From Stictocephala bisonia (Eukaryota; Arthropoda; Insecta; Hemiptera; Membracidae): a stretch of DNA of 64,000 nucleotides. This document shows positions 1 to 11,851 of this stretch, piece after piece. The position numbers and the translations under genes were made by a program. The notes beneath the pieces were generated by a model, which saw only the letters and a list, made by a program, of their open reading frames with translations, ran no database searches and was not told the origin of the DNA. Every line of letters begins with the position of its first letter. The first letter of the stretch is position 1. The DNA lies in assembly GCA_035578905.1 (NCBI GenBank), contig JAQJVL010000004.1:1714082-1778081 (forward strand), in the 5' to 3' direction.

Positions 1-221
1 AAATATTTTGTTTCCCTTAAATATAGCAGTGTGGGTATTCAAGTTGTGCGGAATTTTATCCTGATTACGAATATGGTCTTGCAATAAATTCTGCAAAATC
101 ATAATATCCACATCATTATATTTACAAATTTGTATATTGATTTGGCCACATTCCGCTCGTGAATTGCCCTGCAGTGAAGTCGTACTTGTTGTAGTGATTA
201 ACCAAGTTGATTTGATTTCAG

Positions 222-329
222 ATGACGCGGGAAGAGGCCATCGCCTTCTTACAGGACATCAAAATGAATCTGGACTACCTTCAGAGCCACTACGCTGATG
301 ACCGCTTCCAGAGGCAGGAGTTAGCCCGG
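222..329 (+). CDS. Exon 1 (first visible) of unrecognised helical protein
   Basis: The segment follows a plausible acceptor (TTGATTTCAG) and ends at the donor CGG|GTATGA. It is 108 nt, 36 codons, phase 0 at its end. It reads MTREEAIAFLQDIKMNLDYL and continues to QRQELAR: acidic and basic residues alternate with leucines, as in a coiled coil. The ATG falls exactly at the exon start. It may be an internal methionine rather than the initiator, because an acceptor directly precedes it. GC content is clearly above the flanking AT-rich sequence, as in the other exons. The following residues in exon 2 (DRANQIQKAL) continue the same helical pattern, supporting the splice. Function unknown. Confidence 0.75.
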
Positions 330-1057
330 GTATGAAGTCTGTTTGTAAACTCTTAAACGTGCATTTTATATATAAGGATTTGGAGGGAGAGGATGATTTG
401 ACGTAGGAAATTGCTGGGGGGGGGGGGGATTATTTTGTCTGTCACGAAAATGGAAGGTAGTACATGAAAAATGCTGAATATAACGGGCTGCGCAGTGCGT
501 AATTCAACAGGAAAAAATTAAATTTATAATATTAAAAAAAGGTAAATCTAGGCCTAATGAAGATAAATTTCCACATGTTTATATATTATCCAGCAAAAAT
601 TAAATCTTTACAAAATTCTAATTGAGAATTTGTTTTATTATGAACAATTCAGAATATATGATTAGCAAAAATACAAATAAAAGTAATTTGTTCTTAATTT
701 TTTTCTGTTCGGCGTGTTTACCTCGAAACGACTATGATAAAATAAAACATGTAAAATTATAGGTTGTAAATATCATGTCAACTTAATCGCTATTCCAAAT
801 ATATTTCTCTAGGTCGAACAGTTTTCTAAATATAAGTAAAAATCCAATAAAATGTAGGCTACTTGTTTGTCCCCCTCCCCCTCTTCCAAATACCATCTCC
901 CAAGGGGTGAGGACGTTTGGTACGTTTACCCTCTAACGAGTCCAAATAAATTAATTAAGTCAAAATGTCTGGTTTCGATCATTCTCTCTAGAATCATTCA
1001 TTTATCATTCTTTCTTGAATCATTCATCTATATATTATATTTGGCTATGACCGGACT
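330..1057. other. Start of intron 1; no gene seen
   Basis: AT-rich intronic sequence with a 13-G run at 416-428. Short open stretches here have no coding character. Nothing else is recognisable. Confidence 0.5.
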
Positions 1058-2610
1058 GATTATTAATAATAATAATAAATCTTTATTTCCCAAATTATAC
1101 AAAGTATTTACAAGTGAATTATGGAAATTGTAACACCGTGACCCTGTAGTGTGTGGCTATTTTACACAATTTGAAAATTATACAAAAAATACAGTTAAAA
1201 TGTCCGCCTTCATTCATCGACACTTGAGGCGGCTTCTGTGGCGTGTAAAACAAAACTACTAATTACATAGGCTACATATACTACAAGTAAATACATAGGC
1301 AATATACACAAGTGGTTATTTAGTTATAATAAGAATAAGCGTACAAAAAAACAATAATTATCCATTCTTGAGTTATTATGTAAAACAAAAAAATCAGTAC
1401 TTGGTAAATTAATCAACCAGTTTTTTAGTTTATTAGAAAATGAAGGCAAGGTTGTTTTATATAATGAGGAAGGAGATTAAAACATGTCGGGCCTAAGTAA
1501 AGCAATGTTTTAGCAAAAAATAATGTATTAATTCGTGGTCTGATAAAGTTATGATTACTAGAGGTTCTTGTATGGTAGAATAAATTATCTGTTCCCTGAT
1601 TGCCACTCCTTCTGTAAAATGCCCGAAGTCCCTTGAAAATAAAAAGATTTTTTACTGGTAAAATGTTTAATTGCTTCAATCGTTGTTCTGTATGATCCCT
1701 TTAATGTTTAAAACAAATGATACGCAAGAAATATTTTGAGTTACAATTAATTTGTTCAAAATATAGTCAAATGACTCACCCCAAAATTCAATCCCATGCT
1801 GTAGACACGAATTTATCAATAAAAATACAGTTGTTTAAAAAAGTCGTACGTCATAAAAGTTTCTTAAAAAATAAAAAGATCTTATCGACCCTCTTAAGTC
1901 AGCGTGCAGTACATTTATTTGGGCTTTCCAAGTAACCTTGCTATCAATGAGTACGCCTAAGTATTTAATTTCATCAACTTGTTCAATTGATTCACAATTG
2001 TTACAGTAAGCCTATTTTGGCAAATATTTAAACTGATCAAGAAAAGTGAAACAGAATATATCAAAATTTAATATTTTAGTCTTCAAGACATTGCATTTGA
2101 AGAGCATCATGCATGTAGCATGTCTAAATCATGAATTATACAGCATTTCATTTCATCCCAACTATCAGCGGTGTAAACAAAACGATTTCAGCAGCAAAGA
2201 CAAAGGCCTCCCCATTAAATCGTTGCAATAAAATAGCAAATAAGTCAGCGGATAGACCAGCTCCCTGGGGAACACCAATGTTAACTGTGCTCTCCTCTTT
2301 TAAAGTAGTTTTAATGCGTACTTGCTGTTTACAATTTTCAAGAAAGGAAGATAACCAACTAAGGGCAAGGCTTCTTATTCCAGCTGCTTCCAATTTCGCC
2401 AAGAGTATGTCATGGCGAACCAAATCGAACGCTTTTTTAAAGTCGATAAAGAGGCCAGGAACCTCTGTATTTGAATTAAAATTGTAGAATACTACGGTCA
2501 TAAGAGATCTAGTCGCATCCTCAGTGTTCATCCCATTCCTCAAACCAAACTGCTTAGGTGATAAAAAATTAGTTGATTTAAAAGAACTTAATCTTATTCT
2601 CATTGCCTTT
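1058..2610 (-). mobile_element. 3' fragment of a non-LTR retrotransposon (LINE), dead
   Basis: On the minus strand, 2603-2148 encodes part of a reverse transcriptase: FIDFKKAFDLVRHDIL is motif A and IGVPQGAGLSADLFAILL is the GVPQG block. The catalytic YADD-type box is replaced by FAAEIVLF, losing the aspartates. Further on the reading reappears in other frames as IKYLGVLIDSKVTWKAQI (about 1980-1900) and the usual C-terminal section FYRRSGNQGTDNLFYHTR at 1680-1425. A 3' end with AATAAAG and a short TTA-type tail lies at 1058-1082. The 5' side is truncated near 2610. Several stops and frameshifts separate the pieces. The C-terminal section resembles the fragment at 28.3 kb, so both come from one family. 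Confidence 0.85.
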
Positions 2611-4484
2611 TCAAATAATTTTGATTCACCTACCTATCAGTGCAGAGCCGAACTTACTTGACCTAGAAACTTGAAATGTTGCATGGACATTCCTATTAGG
2701 TAGTAAGCAACCACTAAGAAAGAATTTTTCTAAATTAGAATTTTCAGGAGGGCTTTGGGGGAGTGGGAGTTTCATTAAAAGAGCTGTTTGTACTCTGTGC
2801 ACAATTTGGCTTACTGTGTGAGAACTAATGGTTGGATCTTCAATTTGATTGAGAAAAATGAGTGTGGAATAAATTTATCTACAACTTTTTTATTTAAAAT
2901 GTTGTCCAGTATCCTTTAGTTAACGAGTTATGGCACAGACTTGAGGGAGGACTGTTTCTTTTGTGGTCAACTGTATATTGCTTGCTCAAGTGAGCAACCC
3001 TGAAAGATTGGTGTTCCTGGCACCTGACAAAAAAGCTACTGACGTAGTTTACAAAGAGTTTTGATGACTTCTATGGATATTAGGATAGGGGGCAAGCCCA
3101 ACAAAACTCCCATTGAATCTAATTATTGTAAATATGTGTAACTAGAGGACAATCCTGCACGCTTTGCATGCCAATCCCGACTACCTGCGCTCGATACACC
3201 TCAGCCTTCGACCTCGGCATGTGACTTTGACTACAAATAAATACATTAACTGTATAACGGAAAATCACAATATTAAATACTCGTATATTTATGTGTCTAT
3301 TTATATATGAAGGACAATGTATGTACATGTTGTAATAATTGATTGAATAAATAAAATCAAAAAAAGTACGGTACTTCACTCACACTACTCGCGTTGCTAC
3401 TTATTTATTAGTATAAATACTCAATTTAGCCTATTTCAAATGTGTTAGTTTCATTTGTTTTTGTTTAACAGCTGAAGATTAAACTCATAGAATAATTTAA
3501 AAATGCATCTATCAAAGAGCAGCTTTGTTCTGTGGGATCAATATTATAATGTCAAACACACACAATAAATATGTTCATTTATTTACAAAACAGCTGTTAT
3601 TAAGTTACTAAAATCAACCCAATGTTATCCTTGTGGAATAATCTTTTAGGGACGGTTTCTATCCCATATGAGTACTTTATCAAGATGACACTACTTTAGT
3701 TGTCCTATTTAAGACCTAAATAAACAGTGTACAACATTTCAGCTCTCTAACTACTTGGGAAGTTGGAGAATTAGTGATGAGTGAGTGAGTGAGTCAGCCA
3801 GGGCTTTGCCTTTAAGATATATTTAGATTATAGTATGTATATAACTCATGGTCTCTATGTTTGCCGGCCGGATGTGCCAACTGTAATATTGTAGGTTTGC
3901 CTAACTAACGGCCAAACATTCAATAATATACACGATCATTGATATTTGGAGCAGAAACCATAATTTCATTTTAAAATATTCCATTTCACGTAAGGTCTCG
4001 TATCGAAGAACGAGTACGTGGCTAGTTGATGATAAATTAATGTGAATATTGCTCCAACTATAATGTTTACAATACTTACATCTTTAAACCCATGATGAAG
4101 CGCCCATTCTTATTCTATACTTCACATATTTTTTAAGATCTACTCATTATTTTACCTTATTTGATCATAGTTTACAAAGAATAAAGACCTACTAAATGAT
4201 TGTATTTTTGTTTTTACTCTGGCCAGCTACTAGTAGATAAAAACTGTTTTCTAATTATTTTAAATAGTTGGAAATAAACTAATACAATATAAACAAAATA
4301 AAGAGGAGTTTTTATTTCTGGAATATATGGGAAAGAGCTGGTAGGAATACATAGAACATTTATGAGAATGGAATGATAGAATATATCAAGTGGGCGTGAA
4401 TGATGAGGGAATTACAAAATCGATGTAAAATTTGAACAAACTTCCTTCAAAAACACTGAGAGACAAAGTAAAAACGAAAGTATG
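2611..4484. other. Intronic sequence, possible degenerate repeat 2627-3815
   Basis: No gene. The stretch near 2650 (ACCTAGAAACTTGAAATG) and the GAGTGAGTGAGTCAG stretch near 3780 look like parts of an old interspersed element, but I could not define ends or duplications. Confidence 0.3.
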
Positions 4485-4486
4485 TA

Positions 4487-5148
4487 CAGGTTGTCTCTTA
4501 ACTATCCATCCAAACTTGTGGAGGTCATTCCATGGGTAAAAAAAAAATGTAATTTGTACAAATCGTCTATCTCACACCGTTATACATCTGTCTGTACGTC
4601 ATTTTTACGAAAAAGTTAATAACTCTGAAATTGTTAGAAATAAATCATGACGATTTGTATAAATATTTATCTTAATATGTACTGTACCATGTAGTTAAAA
4701 TTTTTACCAAATAAACAAGATTTTCTGGCCGAAGAATGCCGTTGTTATTAGACAAAAATTAAATTTCTCAGTTAATTGATGCTTGATCTTAAAAAATGTT
4801 ATACAATTATTTATAAAAATAAATTCTTGAATGTTTTTGTAACTAACAGGTGTTTAGTAAAATTTGAGTTTATTAAGATATTTTACCTTTAACAATTTTA
4901 AATGTGTGCCAATTTGAAAAGGAATGTAAAAAATTTTAAATTCATACGGTATGTGGATACTATAAAGTTCAACGTTCATCCTAATTTTCAATATTTTAAT
5001 TCAAATAACTTCAGAAATATTAACCTTTTTGTAAAAATCACAGACATACGGATAACGGTGTGAGATAGACGGTTTGTACACATGATATATTTGTTTAACC
5101 AAGGAATTAACCTCCATAAGTTTAGCTTGATACTTACGGGACACCCTG
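4487..5148. mobile_element. Mariner-type MITE with long terminal inverted repeats
   Basis: The left end TA-CAGGTTGTCTCTTAACTA and the right end, read on the minus strand, TA-CAGGGTGTCCCGTAAGTA are inverted copies. Similarity extends about 150 bp inward and includes CGTCTATCTCACACCGTTAT in both arms. Each end is bounded by TA, as for Tc1/mariner insertions. There is no transposase frame in the 662 bp. Mismatches between the arms indicate some age. Confidence 0.8.
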
Positions 5149-5150
5149 TA

Positions 5151-7361
5151 TAAAAAATAAGTTTACTACAATTCTTTGAATGAATCAAGAAAGCACTACA
5201 ACTTATCGCAAAATTCACAGCACGAGTGGAAGTATGCACATCTTTCAAGATGTATCAAGCCTATGTTTGGTTAGGTTAGGTTATATGTTTGGTTCCTTAA
5301 ATAATACCTTTGATTATATAAAAACGCCTACAATAGATATTCCGTCGAATATGAAAATTTGTGCCTGTAGTTTGGTTAGTTAGTGAGGTATACTACTACA
5401 GCTGGTTTAAACTGCATTATATTTACGAGGGGGTGGGACTACACTAACGCTCCACAATGGCCCACAAAAACAGCTGATATTTTGAGACTCAACATGGGAT
5501 GAAAAATCATTTGTGCATACAATCAGTGATAACGGGGTCTCTATACTTAATGAGGTCTTGCCTACATAGTGAATACAATTACGAGCGTTATGGACACGAA
5601 TGGTAAGAAAGTAAACGTTTTTGTAGTCGTACGAAGTAATTATATACGGACACCCGTTTTTCTTTCCAGCTTTGATGAAATTGAGAATGCGAACTTTTTA
5701 CAACCTAATTATAGACTTATTCCTACATCGGATGAATCGCATACTAGAGTTGAAAATGCAGTGAATAAGTTCAACTTCCACTCCTCGTGAAACAGTAATG
5801 TAATTTGTCACAATGTAAAAGCGTTGGGTTGTTGGGGACTGGGCTTCACTAGCAGACATTTCACTTAACACGAGGCAAACTTGCTCAGAAACTGAAGCAC
5901 ATCAAACTCTTCGCGATTCCCCATGGCATGTTCCATGTTTAATATAATTATGATTATATACGAGTATATAACGAATATATAATTGGTTTTTCAATGAAGA
6001 TATTTTTTAGGCCCGAAAAGTACACTTTTTACTGACCTAACCAAACTTATCCTAATTGTCCGTTTACTCAACAAAAATTTGTAACTTGCTTTAAACTCTG
6101 ATGCCTTGCCACCGTGACGACGGGAATATCGGTAAAGTCGGTTTTTGTGGTTAATAGTTAGTGTTTATAATGATCACGTAATGGCCGCTGATCGTGGTTC
6201 ACCACGAAAGTAGTTTTTTCGTTACATCTCAAAAAAATAATTTTTGTAGACCAAAATCGTTTTCAAATTCGTATTCAGCGTAAAAAACACATCACAATAG
6301 AAAATATTATTAAAATATCATCTACAGTAACAGAAATATGACAAAAATAGTAAAAGTTGTGACTTTTTTCGAATTTGTTGGTAAATTCAAAGTTTTCAAC
6401 TTTTGTTTGATAGGAAGAAACTGCATAAATACCCAATATTTTTTTAAACGTTCCAAAAACTAAGTCAGTATATATTCAATTTCTATTTTCCATTTCACAT
6501 CATCGAGATCAGAAAGTTGTTGATACGTTTTAGTCACAACTGATACATTGAAGCGCTTAAAGAATAAAAACGATAATTTAGGAAAAAAGTCTTGCAACGT
6601 TATTTAAGTGACACGTTTATTCAAATAGGATATATTTGTATTAATTTCGCCTATCAACCTAGCAGCAGCTATACAGTATTAATAAAGTTCTTCAAAAAAT
6701 CTTTTACTCAGATTTCTAGGAATCGTCAATAAGGTAGGCCACCGTCCATTTCAGGAAAATATGTAATATAAAAGACACTAACTGACATTGGTATTTGAAG
6801 CCGCTATTCACAAGAATAGTTGTCATATGAAATGTCTGCCAGTGAAGCCCAGAACACCGCAATTTAACCGCTGTCACATGTAACAAATTACATTGTTCTA
6901 CGACGTGTGGAAGTTTATCTCTCATACACTTTAATGTCAGTACAAACATGCTCCAATCACTTCAGTTGATCATCTATTGTTGCACCATTTCTAGTAATAC
7001 AAATAAATAAACTGATTATTTATTCCTCAAAAACATTACAAGTGAAAAGTAACGACTGGTGAATTTCCATCAGAGTATTTTTTGACAAAGAATAAACAAT
7101 GTATAAACTGACTCCTTTGAAGCTTCTAAGGTAAAATCCAATAAAAGACTTTCCTACCTCGAAAATGTTTTATATTATTCCTTGGCACAAAACTATAACA
7201 GCTTTAACAATAGATTTTTGTAATCTAAACTTCACGTGTACAACAGTTACAACCTCCAGAAATGATAGCTTTCTTCTAAGCGTGTCAAAAACAAAATGAC
7301 TTAAAGTCGAGATCTCTAAAAATTATAGCGTATATACATAATGATTTTCATTTAACATTAA
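5151..7361. other. Intronic sequence without identified gene
   Basis: AT-rich. It contains two GGTTA units near 5270 and a scatter of short open frames that lack codon bias, domains or splice context. I see nothing definable. Confidence 0.4.
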
Positions 7362-7365
7362 ACGC

Positions 7366-7505
7366 TTCACTCACCATTAACATGGGCCTGTAGGCCTGTG
7401 CGTGAAATTTAATCAACGAGTGAAGTACCGGCCGTTTATGGATTCGAACCTTGAGCCTTACACTCCACAGCACTATATCTCAGCTATTTAGCCACCAGGC
7501 CTGTG
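7366..7505 (-). mobile_element. tRNA-derived SINE, copy a
   Basis: Read on the minus strand: a tRNA-like head with the B-box form GGTTCGAATCC at 7441-7451, then the family core (ACTTCACTCGTTGA-like) and the CAGGCCTACAGGCCCATG tail section. The same order is found in five other copies in this window. The A-box region is degenerate here. Confidence 0.7.
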
Positions 7506-7544
7506 ATATATCTCATCGTCAAAGAACCTTGACGTGGGGGTGTT

Positions 7545-8963
7545 TCAAAGTCAAGGTGTCCATGTCGAGATGAAAATACTTCGATTGTCTAAAAGTTAAT
7601 ATTTGTTCACGTCAAGATGTCTCCTTGTTTAGGTTTCCTCGAATCAATATGTCTCTATGTCAAGTTGTATCCATGTCATTGTGTCTTCACGTCAAGGTGT
7701 CACCATGTCTAGGTGTCCTCGAATCAATATGTCTCTATGTCAAGGTGTATCCACGTCATGGTGTCTTCACGTCAAGGTGTCTCCATGTCTAGGTGTCCTC
7801 GAATCAATATGTCTCTATGTCAAGTTGTATCCACGTCATGATGTCTTCACAACTAGGTGTTTCCATTTATAGGTGTCATCTAATCAATATGTCTCTGGGT
7901 CAAGTTGTATCCACGTCAAGGTGTCTCTATGTCTAGCTGTCCTCGAATCAATATGTCTCTGGGTCAAGTTGTATCCACGTCAAGGTGTCTCTATGTCTAG
8001 CTGTCCTCGAATCAATATGTCTCTGTGTCAAGTTGTATCCACGTCAAGGTGTCTCCATATATATGTGTCCTCGAATCAATATGTCTCTACGTCAAGTTGT
8101 ATTCAAGCCATGGTGTCTTCACGTCAACATGTCGTATGTCAAGGTGTCGAAATGTCAAGGCGTTTCCACGTCAAGGTGACTCCGCGTCAAAGTGTTTCCA
8201 TGTCAATGTGTATCCACATTAAGGTGTCTACTTGTCAATGTGTATCCATGTTAAGGTGTCTACTTGTCAATGTGTATCCACATTAAGGTGTCTACTTGTC
8301 AATGTGTATCCATTTTAAGGTGTCTACTTGTCAATGTGTATCCACATTAAGGTGTCTACTTGTCAATGTGTATCCATGTTAATGTGTCTACTTGTCACTG
8401 TGTATCCATTTAAGGTGTCTACTTGTCAATGTGTACCCATGTTAAGGTGTCTACTTGTCAATGTGTATCCACATTAAGGTGTCTACTTGTCAATGTGTAT
8501 CCACATTAAGGTGTCTACTTGTCAATGTGTATCCATGTTAAGGTGTCTACTTGTCAATGTGTATCCACATTAAGGTGTCTACTTGTCAATGTGTATCCAT
8601 GTTAAGGTGTCTACTTGTCAATGTGTATCCATGTTAAGGTTAAGGTGTCTACTTGTCAATGTGTATCCACATTAAGGTGTCTACTTGTCAATGTGTATCC
8701 ATGTTAAGGTGTCTACTTGTCAATGTGTATCCACATTAAGGTGTCTACTTGTCAATGTGTATCCATGTTAAGGTGTCTACTTGTCAATGTGTATCCATGT
8801 TAAGGTGTCTACTTGTCAATGTTTATCCATGTTAAGGTGTCTACTTGTCAATGGGAATTCATGTTAAGGTGTCTACTTGTCAATGTGTATCCATGTTAAG
8901 TTGTCTACTTGTCAATGTGTATCCATGTTAAGGTGTCTACATGTCAATGTCTATCCACGTTAA
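7545..8963. repeat. Minisatellite, left half (16/32/80-bp units)
   Basis: A basic 16-bp motif of the type AAGGTGTATCCACGTC is reiterated. From 7600 to about 8200 it is organised into ~80-bp units containing GTCCTCGAATCAATATGTCT. From about 8215 it is a near-homogeneous 32-bp unit with GTCTACTTGTCAATGTG. The array is interrupted at a TTAA by the piggyBac element and resumes at 11852. Open frames across it are by-products of the repeat. Confidence 0.95.
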
Positions 8964-11851
8964 CCCATTTAATCCCAACTTAAATGTTTATGTAAAATTT
9001 AAATTTTTGCATAAATGTTGTATTTCGAGCTTTCTAAGGATCATTGTCACTTATTTTCTTCAATTTACATATTATTTCTTATACAACAAAACTCACGTTT
9101 TCATTTGGGAACAGCGGGATCAAAAGGGTGGGGTAAAAAATGGACAACTTTTTTGTAACAAAAGAAAATTTATTGAGTAATTAAATACGGCACCTTTTCA
9201 GGGTTTGACAAACAAAGTAAATAACTATATATTCCTATAATGAATAAATTTTTTAGGTAAGAAAAACTGTCAAAGTTTTGGTAAAACCGTATATGAAAAT
9301 ATGAAAACCCCCTAAACAAACACAAAACTAGCAACTAACTACAAACTAGCAAGTCTATTTATAAAGGTAAACTGTATTTTAAATAATTTCAGAACATGTT
9401 AAAATATTTAAAATGTATCAATTCTATCAGTTCATATCACACCACACGTTATCTAGAACAACAATATGAATTACTGTGAATGTTCTTCAAAGGAATGAAT
9501 TTGCATTGCAATGTTACATTTTTACATTTTAGTCTTAATTTTTTTTTGCATTGCCTACACCTGGATTGTTTGTCATTCTTTATGATGAGATGTTCAGTTC
9601 CATCAAAACGTACATCTTCGGTGACACGATACTGTACTGGAGCTACCTGGCGTGGTGGTCTTCCAATCGATGGTATATTAGCATATTTTTGAAAATATTA
9701 CAATGTAATGGTTCTTGTAACATTTAAAAGGTCAAGTTGTTGAGGTTTTCCTTTTGTTTTCCATCGGTATAGCTGCCAGGCGTTATTCACAGGAACGTTT
9801 ATTATGACATAATGTAACTGGCAGTACCATTTTTCCCCTCTAATATTTACTCTCATTTTGGCTACATAGGCTACATCCATCCTATCTACACCACCCATGT
9901 ACGTATTGTACAGAATGACTGATGCTGGTTGATCGACGTAAATATGTTTTTTTTTCAGACTGGTTAAATCTGTTTACCTTCCTACAGGGTTAACACCTGA
10001 TTTTGTAGAGGCCATTGTGACAATTTTGTTGTCCATGTATCTAACAAGTTTTATGCCTGACGCAGAGTCAGTTATGCATTCATATGAGCCTCTTTCTTTT
10101 TTGTTTATTAATTTGACATCTGTAAGGGGAGCTTTTTCAGTTCTATTGGCTCTCAATGTGCCTGTGCCATGAAACCCCCTTTGTTTTAGTTCTTCAAGCA
10201 AAGGTAAACTTGTAAAAAAGTTGTCAAAGTAAATGCTGTAATTATTGCCAGATAATTTTTCAATTAGATTTACCACCACTGAACCACCAAGACCTTCGTA
10301 CAGTGTCCATTGTACAATACAGCCTAGTCTTGTGCAGAGGCACCACGCCTTGTAACCAAAGCGAATAGGTTTATTATGCATGTGTTGTTTATAGCCATGT
10401 CTCCCGTAGTTTGATTCATTGACCGATAGATTCACTTCATTCGGAAAATACTTTAACCACTTTTCATTTAGCATATTGAAAAGAGGCATTACTTTGGAAA
10501 ACCGACTATTGTCAAGATTGTTATTATCGCATAAGTGGATGTATTTCATGATCTGCTTGAACCTATTACGGGACGTTGCACTAGACACAGCTTTATTATT
10601 TGAGTCAGGTATTTCATCCCAGTACATAAGATACCTTGGTACCTGTCAATAACCACTAGTTAGCAAGATTGCTAAAAAAACACGAAATTCTGCTTGATCG
10701 ATTTTGAAGTTTACTTCACCTTTTTGGAATGCATATATATACAAATTCAAAACTTCATTGTCATAAAACAGTTCAAAAAATTCAACCGGATCGTAATATT
10801 CAAAATTAAAAAGCCAATTGTGAAGCTGAAATTCTTGTTCTGGTAACAAAATATCATCACTGTCGGTGCGCCAGTTACGCTCCTTGGATCTTTTCTTATG
10901 GTTAGTGTCAGTAACTAATCGCTTAGAACTGTTTGGCTTAGGATAAGTACTACAAATTTTTGCCCCATTACTTATGATATTTGAATCGAGCTGGTTTGTA
11001 GGAATAGAATGGTTTGTAGAAGCTTTGCTAGTGTTGACTGTCTGTAGTTCAGTAACTAAGCTGCTCGGCTTAGGATGGTAAACATTAGAATTTGTTATCC
11101 CATTAGTTTCATGGTCGTTTAAATGAAGTGGTTTATAGAAGCATTGTTACTGCAACCTGCTATGTCACTAGGCTTCTCTGCTCCAGTTTCAAACATATTA
11201 AATATTTCTGGTATTACCTCTTTGACGATTTTACCTTCAATAAGTTGATTGACAGTTGCTTCGGCTTCTGAAAGCAGTATGTTTCTAAGAAGATGATCGA
11301 GATTGTCATCATCGTCTTCTCCGCTATCCTCGTCAAACTGATACCAGATGATAGAATTGTTATAAATCCAGATAAAACTGAATCATTTCCCATCAATGCA
11401 CCTGCTATCTCATCCAAAGTGAATCTGTAACAGAAAACCCAATTGAAAAAAAAAAAAAACATGTACTCATTCGGTCCCGCTAATCCCAATTGGGAACAAC
11501 AATATTTATGCGTTTATTACATTTAATAACAAATGAATAACTAATGTGAAATATATTTGTATACTAGATTAACATTTACAAAACAATTCTGGAGAACTGT
11601 TTTACAAATATAACTAGTTTTAACAATAAAAAACACTTACCTTGTATTTAAAGATATGGTGTTGTAAACATAACCTCTTTAACTTGGCCAAACCAAAGCA
11701 CAGAATTCAACAATTGGAGGGAAACTTGTACTGGCCATCAACAGGGTGCCTGTCCCTCACCAATGAGAAAAAATTACCTTTACTCCCTCTTAAAACATTC
11801 TATAAAATTAAAAATAATTGTTCCCATTTGGGAACAGTGGAATTAAATGGG
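8964..11851 (-). mobile_element. Complete piggyBac-like DNA transposon (inactive)
   Basis: The terminal repeats are CCCATTTAATCCCA (8964-8977) and, on the minus strand, CCCATTTAATTCCA (11838-11851), with one mismatch. Both are flanked by TTAA (8960-8963 and 11852-11855), the hallmark piggyBac target duplication. Subterminal direct copies of TTTGGGAACAG sit near both ends (about 9107 and 11827). The 2888-bp element carries one minus-strand transposase remnant. It sits inside a minisatellite, which continues on both sides. Confidence 0.95.
9449..11490 (-). pseudogene. piggyBac transposase, broken by nonsense codons and frameshifts
   Basis: The frame from about 11110 to 9449 is continuous except for three in-frame stops, at 10646-10648 (TGA), 9974-9976 (TAA) and 9698-9700 (TAA). 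The N-terminal acidic part (TLDEIAGALMGNDS, then DEDSGEDDDDNLDHLL) lies in two other frames. Family landmarks in order are the basic linker with RSKERNWRTDSDD, LLTSGY/QVPRYLMYWDEIPD, FGYKAWCLCTRLGCIVQW, IYFDNFFTSLPLLEELK (second catalytic Asp) and YMGGVDRMD (third Asp). A C-terminal cysteine cluster, RCRQCKKKLRLKC, represents the zinc-binding domain. The first catalytic Asp is not evident at its usual place after WCLC. The protein cannot be made intact without readthrough. Confidence 0.92.

Noticed and set aside
867..1133. 88-codon plus-strand frame at the LINE 3' end
   Set aside because: It overlaps the LINE tail and AT-rich intron and shows no coding character.
7657..8286. Plus-strand open frames with cysteine/histidine-rich repeats (MSSCIHVIVSSRQG type)
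   Set aside because: They are translations of the 16-bp minisatellite; several frames are equally open and none has gene context.
10419..10652. Plus-strand frame within the piggyBac element
   Set aside because: Antisense shadow of the transposase frame.
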